Source: Sulfitobacter sp. (GTDB taxonomy: Bacteria > Pseudomonadota > Alphaproteobacteria > Rhodobacterales > Rhodobacteraceae). Taken from it: 6,123 nucleotides of DNA. A program made the position numbers and the translations under genes. Below the pieces are notes generated by a model. It was not told the origin of the DNA, ran no database searches, and saw only the letters and a program-made list of their open reading frames with translations. The stretch covers positions 1 through 6,123 of the forward strand of contig JAGXHD010000093.1 in NCBI GenBank assembly GCA_024636395.1. Direction: 5' to 3'. This document shows, piece after piece, positions 1 through 5,783 of this stretch; the first letter of the stretch is position 1; each line of letters opens with the position of its first letter.

Positions 1-1390
1 CATTATGGGGGCGGAACCATGCTGATTGCAAAATCCGCGGCTCAAGCGAGAATCCAGCGCCATGCGGGCTCAGGTACCGGTCACGGAATTCTTCCGGCGT
101 GAAAACCAGCTCTGTCGAGATCTTGTCGCGGAAGCCCGGCATTTGCTTTTCCAGCTCTGCGGCGACCTTGTCGCGGTAGATCGGCTCTTCGGTCTTCCAG
201 TCTACAGCATTATCCCATCCCAGTTGCGGCACGGGCGATAGCACATAAAAGGTATCATCCCCCTCCGGCGCTGCAGTGGGGTCGGTCACCGAGGGGCGGT
301 GGATATAAAGGCTCATATCGTCGCTGAGATGACCCTTTATGAAGATATCATTGAGCAAGCCTTTGAAGCGCGGGCCATTGACGATGGTGTGATGCCCCAG
401 ATCGGGCCAGTCCTTCGCCGTGCCTTTGGTCCCGAAATACCAGACATAGAGACCCATCGACCACCGCTTGCGCCGCAGTTTGGGCGCGGTCCATCGGCGT
501 TTTTGGTGATTGCGCATCAGGTGCGTATAGGTATGGCCCGCATCCGCATTGCTGACAATCAGTGGCGCCTGAAGTATCTCGCCATCCGTGAGGGTCACGG
601 CCTTGGCCGCGCCTTGCGTCACGATGATCTCGTCCGCCTCAGCGCCTTGCCGAATCGTGCCACCCTGCGCACGAATCACATCGGCCATCGCATCGGCGAT
701 CGCCTGAACACCACCCATGGCGTAATGTACGCCATATGTTTTCTCCAGATGTGCCACCAGCGCGTACATCGAGGTTACGTGTGCCGGATCACCGCCGATG
801 AACAACGGATGGAACGACAGCGCCATGCGAAGCTTTTCGTCCTTAACCCGCGCGGCCGCGTGGCCGTAGATCGAGCGGTCCGCGCGCAGCATCGCGAATT
901 TCGGCAATACCTTGATCGTTTCCCAGATGCGGTGCATCGGCTTGGCCACCATCCCCTCGAACCCCACAACATAGCGGGCGTGGCTGTCCTTGAGGAACCG
1001 TTTGTAACCCTTCAGATCACGGGGCGAAATCTTGTTCACTTCTGCAAACATGCGCTCGTCATCGCTGCACGCCTCGAACGTCGTGCCGTCGGGCCAGCGG
1101 ATCTCATAGAACGGATCGAGCGGGCGCAGATCGACATCCGCGCGGAAATCACGGCCACAATCGGCCCAAAGCTGTTCGAACACCTGCGGCACCGTGACAA
1201 TAGTCGGTCCCAGATCAAACCGGTGACCGTCCTGATCTATCGAAGACCCCCGCCCTCCGGTCCGGTCCAGCCGGTCCAGAACGGTGACGACATATCCCTT
1301 CGCACCAAGTCGCATGGCGGCGGCAAGGCCGCCCAGTCCTGCGCCAATTACGATGGCGCGGTTGTCGGGGCGGGTTTGTGTCTCTGTCAT
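1..1390 (-). CDS. crtI: Phytoene desaturase CrtI, 3' end cut by window edge
   Basis: FAD-dependent desaturase that converts phytoene stepwise to neurosporene (three steps) or lycopene (four steps) at the cytoplasmic membrane. The reverse strand reads open from the ATG at 1390-1388 to the left edge, 463 codons without a stop. The N-terminus has the dinucleotide-binding fold AIVIGAGLGGLAAAMRL (residues 12-28) ending in the acid of VTVLDR (D39), then GGRGSS (45-50) and FDLGPTIVTVPQ (58-69), all typical of bacterial CrtI. Further on come SMGLYVWYFGTKGT and, at the edge, SAWFRPHN. The family is about 510-520 residues long, so roughly 50 residues are missing, including the C-terminal GAGTHPGAG-type FAD motif. 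No strong Shine-Dalgarno precedes the ATG, and no in-frame alternative start lies just upstream. Because crtA is next door, a three-step, neurosporene-forming enzyme of the spheroidene pathway is likely; this is inference from context. crtB is expected just outside the window. Confidence 0.96.
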   Translation of the reverse strand, partial: MTETQTRPDNRAIVIGAGLGGLAAAMRLGAKGYVVTVLDRLDRTGGRGSSIDQDGHRFDLGPTIVTVPQVFEQLWADCGRDFRADVDLRPLDPFYEIRWPDGTTFEACSDDERMFAEVNKISPRDLKGYKRFLKDSHARYVVGFEGMVAKPMHRIWETIKVLPKFAMLRADRSIYGHAAARVKDEKLRMALSFHPLFIGGDPAHVTSMYALVAHLEKTYGVHYAMGGVQAIADAMADVIRAQGGTIRQGAEADEIIVTQGAAKAVTLTDGEILQAPLIVSNADAGHTYTHLMRNHQKRRWTAPKLRRKRWSMGLYVWYFGTKGTAKDWPDLGHHTIVNGPRFKGLLNDIFIKGHLSDDMSLYIHRPSVTDPTAAPEGDDTFYVLSPVPQLGWDNAVDWKTEEPIYRDKVAAELEKQMPGFRDKISTELVFTPEEFRDRYLSPHGAGFSLEPRILQSAWFRPHN

Positions 1391-1427
1391 GGGTACGGCA
1401 CCATCTGTCCAGTTCGTTTTACGTCTC

Positions 1428-1456
1428 TTGCTACACTCTTCCATATTTCATACAAA
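1428..1456 (+). promoter_or_regulatory. Tentative crtA-bchIDO promoter
   Basis: TTGCTA (1428-1433) and TACAAA (1451-1456), 17 bp apart, are the best sigma-70-like pair I can find in the forward direction. They would start transcription near 1463, inside the PpsR-type palindrome, so a bound repressor would cover the start point. Each hexamer matches the consensus at four of six positions, which is weak. For crtI, reading leftward, no convincing pair was found; TTTACA (complement of 1459-1464) is a good -35 hexamer but lacks a correctly spaced -10. Confidence 0.3.
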
Positions 1457-1480
1457 TGTGTAAACCTAAATTGACACATT
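1455..1480. promoter_or_regulatory. PpsR/CrtJ-type operator between crtI and crtA
   Basis: The core is TGTAAACCTAAATTGACA at 1459-1476, an exact TGT-N12-ACA match to the site bound by the redox and light-responsive repressor PpsR (CrtJ). It sits inside a larger inverted repeat: AATGTGT (1455-1461) and ACACATT (1474-1480) are perfect 7-bp arms around a 12-bp spacer. The site lies in the 104-bp gap between divergent crtI and crtA, 15 bp before the crtA GTG. A bound repressor could block both directions, coupling carotenoid genes to the bchIDO genes downstream of crtA. The motif is seen directly; binding by PpsR is inferred from the known motif and gene context. Confidence 0.82.
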
Positions 1481-1494
1481 AGGAATTTTACATT

Positions 1495-2211
1495 GTGACA
1501 ACGCCCGTTACCACTCAAGTCGTAAGCCTCAGCTTTTACCGCTTTGGCACTGTACCTGCGCGGGCTTGGGCCTTTTTCATGATGGGGCTGGCACGTGACG
1601 CTATGTCGCGCACACCCGGCATCGGCTTTTGGAAGCTCTGTGGTTCAGGCACCGGCGAGGGGTTCACGCCCAAACCCAACCTGTCCGTCTACGCGATTCT
1701 CGCCACATGGCCGGATGCGGAGACGGCCCAGCGCGAAACAGAGCGCGGCATGTTCGCCCGCTACCGCAACAGATCCGTCGAGGATTGGACAGTCTACCTC
1801 GCGCCAACATCTGCACGTGGCGCATGGGCGGGCGTAGCCCCATTTGTTCCGCGCAATGCGCCGGTGAAGGGCCCCATCGCAGCCCTGACCCGCGCCAGCG
1901 TGCGGCCCGGCATGCTGCGCAATTTCTGGCGCCGCGTCCCGAACATCTCTGCCGTGATTGGCAAAGACCCCTCGGTGCTGTTCAAGCTTGGCATCGGCGA
2001 AAAGCCGTGGTTGCATCAGGTGACGTTTTCCATCTGGCCAGATGCCGCCGCCATGAATCGCTTTGCCCGCACCGGCCCCCATGCCGAAGCCATATCCGCC
2101 GTCCGCAAGGATGGATGGTTTTCCGAAGAACTCTATGCCCGCTTTGTTCTCGTGTCCGACCGGGGCACATGGGGCGGAACCTCTCCTCTCGATACGAAAG
2201 AAACCTTATGA
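1495..2211 (+). CDS. crtA: Spheroidene monooxygenase CrtA
   Basis: Oxygen-dependent enzyme that introduces the 2-keto group into spheroidene, giving spheroidenone, the red carotenoid of aerobically grown spheroidene-pathway phototrophs. The Rhodobacter enzyme has been described as haem-containing. The product has 238 residues, close to known CrtA proteins. Characteristic stretches are FWKLCGSGTGEGFTPKP (45-61), LATWPDAETA (69-78), PIAALTRASV (127-136), SVLFKLGIGE (160-169), QVTFSIWPDA (175-184) and WFSEELYARF (208-217). The two WPDA-containing halves resemble each other, indicating an internally duplicated fold. The start is GTG at 1495, with a weak AGGA (1481-1484) ten bases upstream; this fits the usual N-terminus, with a beta strand VVSLSFYRFG near residue 9. 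It is the first gene of the operon, and its stop codon overlaps the bchI start (ATGA, 2208-2211), so translational coupling is likely. Confidence 0.95.
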   Translation: MTTPVTTQVVSLSFYRFGTVPARAWAFFMMGLARDAMSRTPGIGFWKLCGSGTGEGFTPKPNLSVYAILATWPDAETAQRETERGMFARYRNRSVEDWTVYLAPTSARGAWAGVAPFVPRNAPVKGPIAALTRASVRPGMLRNFWRRVPNISAVIGKDPSVLFKLGIGEKPWLHQVTFSIWPDAAAMNRFARTGPHAEAISAVRKDGWFSEELYARFVLVSDRGTWGGTSPLDTKETL

Positions 2212-3215
2212 AACAGCCCTTCCCCTTTTCCGCCATCGTCGGCCAACAAAATATGAAACGCGCGATGATCCTAACCGCGATTGATCCCAGCATCGGCGGA
2301 GTTCTGGTGTTCGGGGATCGCGGCACTGGCAAATCAACGGCCGTGCGCGCGCTGGCCGCCCTGCTGCCGCCCATCTTAGCCGTCAAGGGATGCCCCGTGA
2401 ACGCAGCGACCCTTGCCGATTGCCCAGATTGGGCGGGCATTACCAACGGGGACACGCACGAGATACCGACCCCCGTGGTCGATCTGCCACTCGGCGCCTC
2501 CGAGGACCGTGTGACAGGTGCGCTGGACATCGAAAAGGCTCTAACAAACGGGGAGAAGGCATTTCAGCCCGGACTATTGGCAAAGGCCAACCGCGGCTAT
2601 CTCTACATCGACGAGGCGAACCTCCTGGAGGATCACATCGTCGATCTGCTGCTCGACGTGGCACAATCCGGCCAGAACGTGGTGGAGCGGGAAGGTCTGT
2701 CGATCCGTCATGCGGCGCGCTTCGTGTTGGTCGGATCGGGCAACCCGGAGGAGGGCGAGCTGCGCCCACAGCTGCTCGACCGTTTCGGTCTGTCCGTCGA
2801 CGTAGCGTCTCCCACCAACATCGACGAGCGTATCGAAGTGATCAAACGTCGCGACGCCTACGAGAACGATTACACGGCCTTCATGGTGCGCTGGCACGCA
2901 GAGGATGCAATGCTACGCGACCAGATCGTGGCCGCCCGGCTGGCCCTGAAACGGCTCAATACCCCGGAACAGAGCCTGCGCGACGTGGCCGAGCTGTGCA
3001 TCGCCCTGGGCTCAGACGGACTGCGCGGGGAACTGACGTTGCTGAAGGCCGCTCGGGCCTATGCCGCGTTCCGCGATGATACGGCACTGACACGCGGCCA
3101 TATCCGCGATGTGGCTGCCCTTGCGCTGCGCCACCGTATGCGGCGCGATCCGTTGGACGATGCTGGCTCGGGCGTGCGGGTGGACCGTATCGTCGCCGAG
3201 ACGTTGGGCGCGTAA
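2208..3215 (+). CDS. bchI: Magnesium chelatase subunit I (AAA+ ATPase) BchI
   Basis: Motor subunit of magnesium protoporphyrin IX chelatase: ATP hydrolysis by BchI, with BchD, drives insertion of Mg2+ into protoporphyrin IX held by BchH, the first committed step of bacteriochlorophyll synthesis. The 335-residue product matches the family length (about 335-350). Visible elements are the FSAIVGQQNMK N-terminal motif (7-17), Walker A GDRGTGKST (36-44), Walker B YLYIDEAN (131-138), sensor 1 GSGNPEEGELRP (177-188), arginine finger in LLDRFG (189-194), and the sensor 2 region GLRGELTLLKAARAYA (271-286). All ATPase residues appear intact. The ATG at 2208 is chosen because homologues begin with such a short stretch before the IVGQ motif, and it overlaps the crtA stop. 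The frame stays open far upstream, but that part lies inside crtA and reads as a shadow. The stop TAA shares a base with the bchD ATG. Confidence 0.97.
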   Translation: MKQPFPFSAIVGQQNMKRAMILTAIDPSIGGVLVFGDRGTGKSTAVRALAALLPPILAVKGCPVNAATLADCPDWAGITNGDTHEIPTPVVDLPLGASEDRVTGALDIEKALTNGEKAFQPGLLAKANRGYLYIDEANLLEDHIVDLLLDVAQSGQNVVEREGLSIRHAARFVLVGSGNPEEGELRPQLLDRFGLSVDVASPTNIDERIEVIKRRDAYENDYTAFMVRWHAEDAMLRDQIVAARLALKRLNTPEQSLRDVAELCIALGSDGLRGELTLLKAARAYAAFRDDTALTRGHIRDVAALALRHRMRRDPLDDAGSGVRVDRIVAETLGA

Positions 3216-4855
3216 TGGAGCCGGTCGCGCGCGCCTACACCGCGCTGGCGCTGCTGGCGCTTGATCCCGGGCTTGGGGGGCTTGTCGTGCGGTCGCGCGC
3301 CGGGCCCGCCCGTGATGCGGTGCAGGCCGCCGTGCCACACCACACCCGCCTGCACCCCACGATGAGCGCCGAGGCGCTAGATGGCGGCATCGATGTCTCC
3401 ACCACGCTGTCTTCCGGGACGCTGACGCAGACGCGTGGGCTGTTGACCAACAGCGGCACCTTTGTTCTGGCCATGGCCGAGCGGGCGGAGCCTTATATAG
3501 CCGCACGCCTCGCTGCGACGCTTGATCTGCAAGCAGGCCAGACACTGGTGGCCCTTGACGAGGGGATCGAGGACGAGGCCCTGCCCCCTGCCCTCTCCGA
3601 CAGGCTTGCCTTTCGTGTGGATCTGGAGGGCTGCGGCCTAAGCGATATTACGGTAACGCCCGAATGGCCCACGCCTGCGGACATCACTCAGGTGACAACA
3701 CTCGGAGAAACCATCGAAGCGCTGGTGACACTCGCCGTTCGGCTTGGCATCATCAGCCTGAGGGCCGTCGGCTTTGCTCTGCGCGCGGCCAAGGCACATG
3801 CGGCGCTAAATGGCCGATTAGAGACTGTTGACGAAGATATTACCGCCGCCGTAGCACTTGTATTTGCGCACCGCGCAACACAGCTGCCCGCAGAAGAAGA
3901 GCCTGGGGACGCACCTGACGACACCGCCAAGGACGACACGCCGCCGCCCGAAGATGCAGAAGGCCCGGAAGAGCAACAACCTGATACTGTGCCACAGGAT
4001 ATGCTGCTTGATGCTGTCCTCGCGGCGCTCCCGCCCGATCTGCTAGCCAACCTGAAAACCGGCGGCACGGACCGCAGCGCCTCTGGAAGTGGTGCGGGCC
4101 AGAAAAAGTTGGGCAACCGCCGGGGACGCCCCCTGCCCGCCCGTGAAGGCGGCAGCGCGCAGGGCCGTGTAGATCTGATCGCCACCCTGCGCGCCGCGAT
4201 TCCCTGGCAGACCCTGCGCAAGCGCGACGCGCCTCACCGCACCGGCCCCATCATCCGCCACACCGATCTTAGGCGCAAACGCTATGTCGACATGTCAGAC
4301 CGTGTGCTGATCTTTACGGTGGATGCCTCTGGCTCTGCCGCGATGGCGCGTCTCGGCGAGGCGAAAGGCGCGATTGAGTTGCTGCTGGCCGAAGCCTACG
4401 CCCGCCGCGATCACGTCGCTCTGATCTCTTTCCGCGGTGCGGAGGCCGCAGTGCTTCTGGAGCCGACACGCTCACTGGTGCAGACCAAACGGAGGCTCGC
4501 CGATCTACCGGGCGGCGGGGCTACTCCTCTGGCTGCGGGGATCATGATGGCCCAAAACATGGCCCTTCAGGCGCGCCGCAAGGGGCTGACACCCAGCATC
4601 ATCATTCTCACCGACGGGCGGGCGAATATGGCCCTCGACGGAACCGCAAACCGGCAGCAGGCAGGCGCCGATGCGCAGACCGCCGCGCGGGAGCTTCGTG
4701 TGGCGGGGGTGGAGGCCATCGTGATTGACACCGGCCGCAGGCCAGAGCGCGCATTGGCCGAGATTTCCAATATTCTGGGGGGCACGTATATCGCCCTGCC
4801 TCGTGCAGATGCGCGCAGCCTGTCAGATGCAGTCTCAACCACATTGGGCGACTGA
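3215..4855 (+). CDS. bchD: Magnesium chelatase subunit D (AAA+/VWA adaptor) BchD
   Basis: Scaffold subunit that forms a double-ring complex with BchI and links it to BchH during Mg2+ insertion. The 546-residue product has the standard three parts. The N-terminal AAA+-like region (about 1-220) begins LALLALDPGLGGLVVRSRAG and has no Walker A P-loop, as is usual in Rhodobacter-type BchD, so it should not hydrolyse ATP itself. An acidic, proline-rich linker follows (about 224-262, many D/E/P). The C-terminal von Willebrand A domain (about 360-546) carries a complete metal-ion-dependent adhesion site: DASGS (370-374), T437 in GGGATPLAAG, and D467 in ILTDGRAN. The length is slightly below the usual 555-565, mostly through the linker. 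The ATG overlaps the bchI stop (TAATG, 3213-3217), which implies coupled translation and matched production of the I and D subunits. Confidence 0.97.
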   Translation: MEPVARAYTALALLALDPGLGGLVVRSRAGPARDAVQAAVPHHTRLHPTMSAEALDGGIDVSTTLSSGTLTQTRGLLTNSGTFVLAMAERAEPYIAARLAATLDLQAGQTLVALDEGIEDEALPPALSDRLAFRVDLEGCGLSDITVTPEWPTPADITQVTTLGETIEALVTLAVRLGIISLRAVGFALRAAKAHAALNGRLETVDEDITAAVALVFAHRATQLPAEEEPGDAPDDTAKDDTPPPEDAEGPEEQQPDTVPQDMLLDAVLAALPPDLLANLKTGGTDRSASGSGAGQKKLGNRRGRPLPAREGGSAQGRVDLIATLRAAIPWQTLRKRDAPHRTGPIIRHTDLRRKRYVDMSDRVLIFTVDASGSAAMARLGEAKGAIELLLAEAYARRDHVALISFRGAEAAVLLEPTRSLVQTKRRLADLPGGGATPLAAGIMMAQNMALQARRKGLTPSIIILTDGRANMALDGTANRQQAGADAQTAARELRVAGVEAIVIDTGRRPERALAEISNILGGTYIALPRADARSLSDAVSTTLGD

Positions 4856-4858
4856 CAG

Positions 4859-5728
4859 GTGGATTGGGCGCGTCATAAAGAGGATTGGCCCCACGCAAGC
4901 GCCTCCCGCTTTGTCCTGAGCAAACCACACAGGTGGCATGTTCAGGAGATGGGCACAGGACCTCTACTAATGCTGCTACACGGCGCGGGTGGCAGCACCC
5001 AGAGCTTTCGGCATCTGATCCCGTTGCTCTCGGAAAGCTACCATGTAGTTGCGATTGATTTGCCTGGCCAGGGTTTCACCCGCCTCGGTGCGCAGGCCCG
5101 CTGCGGGTTGGAAACGGTGGCCGAAGATATTACGGTGCTGTGCGAGCTGGAGAGTTGGCGACCAAACGCGATAATCGGGCATTCCGCAGGCGCCGCAGTT
5201 GCTTTTGATCTGGCGGCGCGGTTGCCTGAGCCACCCGCGGAGGTGATCGGGATTAACGCAGCACTCTCCAATTTCAAAGGTGTTGCCGGTGTCATGTTTC
5301 CAGTGATGGCAAAGGCGCTCGCCATGATGCCGGGTGTTGCTTCGCTATTCACTGCGTCCAATGGCAACCCACGCTCTGTGCAGCGGTTGATCGAGGGGAC
5401 AGGTTCAAGGCTCGCGCCGGACGATCTGCGCCACTACGGCGCGTTGGTGAGCGACCGTGGCCATGTAAACGCCACCCTACAAATGATGGCGCAATGGGAT
5501 CTCGGCCCGCTGAGCAACCGCCTGCCCCACAGCAAACAACGCGGATTGCTTATCGCAGGGACCGGTGACCGCGCCGTACCTGCCGCAACATCGCGAGATC
5601 TGGCGGCAAGGATCGAGGGGCTGGACTATACAGAGCTGCCTGATCTGGGCCATTTGATGCACGAAGAAGCACCAGAAGCCGTTGCGGGCCTCATTCTTGC
5701 CCGTCTCACAAAGAATGCGCCTGTTTAG
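4859..5728 (+). CDS. bchO: Magnesium chelatase-associated alpha/beta hydrolase-like protein BchO
   Basis: Protein of the alpha/beta-hydrolase fold encoded with bchID in most purple-bacterial photosynthesis clusters. Its exact reaction in bacteriochlorophyll synthesis is not settled. The 289-residue product starts with GTG at 4859, three bases after the bchD stop; the N-terminal MDWARHKEDWPHASASRFV matches the usual start of the family and supports this non-ATG codon despite a weak ribosome site. The oxyanion-hole segment HGAGGS is at 41-46, and the nucleophile elbow GHSAGA at 107-112 has Ser109. GTGDRAVP (234-241) supplies an acid, probably Asp237, and LGHLMHEE (263-270) the histidine, His265. 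The triad is thus intact, so it could be a real hydrolase and not only a chaperone-like partner. A hydrophobic, methionine-rich cap segment lies at about 141-165. It appears to be the last gene of the operon. Confidence 0.94.
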   Translation: MDWARHKEDWPHASASRFVLSKPHRWHVQEMGTGPLLMLLHGAGGSTQSFRHLIPLLSESYHVVAIDLPGQGFTRLGAQARCGLETVAEDITVLCELESWRPNAIIGHSAGAAVAFDLAARLPEPPAEVIGINAALSNFKGVAGVMFPVMAKALAMMPGVASLFTASNGNPRSVQRLIEGTGSRLAPDDLRHYGALVSDRGHVNATLQMMAQWDLGPLSNRLPHSKQRGLLIAGTGDRAVPAATSRDLAARIEGLDYTELPDLGHLMHEEAPEAVAGLILARLTKNAPV

Positions 5729-5736
5729 GGCGCATT
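5714..5736. terminator. Hairpin over the bchO stop codon, possible bidirectional terminator
   Basis: AATGCGCC (5714-5721) and GGCGCATT (5729-5736) form a perfect 8-bp stem with a 7-base loop that contains the bchO TAG (5726-5728). The plus-strand sequence after the stem is only moderately T-rich (ATCTATACATTT). On the minus strand the stem is followed by CTTTGTG. Both neighbouring genes end here convergently, so a shared terminator fits. The stem is seen directly; its function is inferred, and the lack of a clean T run lowers confidence. Confidence 0.45.
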
Positions 5737-5765
5737 ATCTATACATTTCAGGTTGTAAGCGAAGT

Positions 5766-5781
5766 ATTGCCCATGGGCAAT
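5766..5781. other. Perfect 16-bp palindrome, candidate parS-like site
   Basis: ATTGCCCATGGGCAAT is self-complementary over all 16 bases, with no spacer. It lies in the gap between the convergent bchO and the ParB/RepB-like gene, two bases beyond the latter's stop codon. Short, spacer-less palindromes of this size next to parB genes are typical of parS centromeres, and plasmid families in roseobacters have group-specific versions. Under equal base use a 16-bp perfect palindrome is expected about 0.09 times in 6 kb. An alternative is that it folds as a small terminator stem (TTGCC-CATG-GGCAA) for the minus-strand gene. No second copy is visible in the window. Confidence 0.45.
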
Positions 5782-5783
5782 CT

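Noticed and set aside
299..1474. A 391-codon plus-strand open frame
   Set aside because: It lies wholly antisense to crtI, whose reverse-strand product carries clear CrtI motifs; its own translation shows no recognisable domain and is rich in Arg and His, as expected of a shadow frame in high-GC DNA.
1471..1476. TTGACA as a -35 element for crtA
   Set aside because: It is a perfect hexamer, but a 17-bp spacer would put the -10 at 1494-1499 on the crtA start codon, and the start of transcription inside the gene. It is better explained as the right part of the PpsR-type palindrome.
1629..2207. Upstream extension of the bchI frame by 193 codons
   Set aside because: The extension overlaps crtA in another frame and has no domain character; BchI homologues begin just before the IVGQ motif, matching the ATG at 2208.
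3688..4221. A 177-codon minus-strand open frame opposite bchD
   Set aside because: It is Ser/Ala/Arg-rich low-complexity sequence produced by the complement of the acidic, proline-rich BchD linker; no domain is visible.
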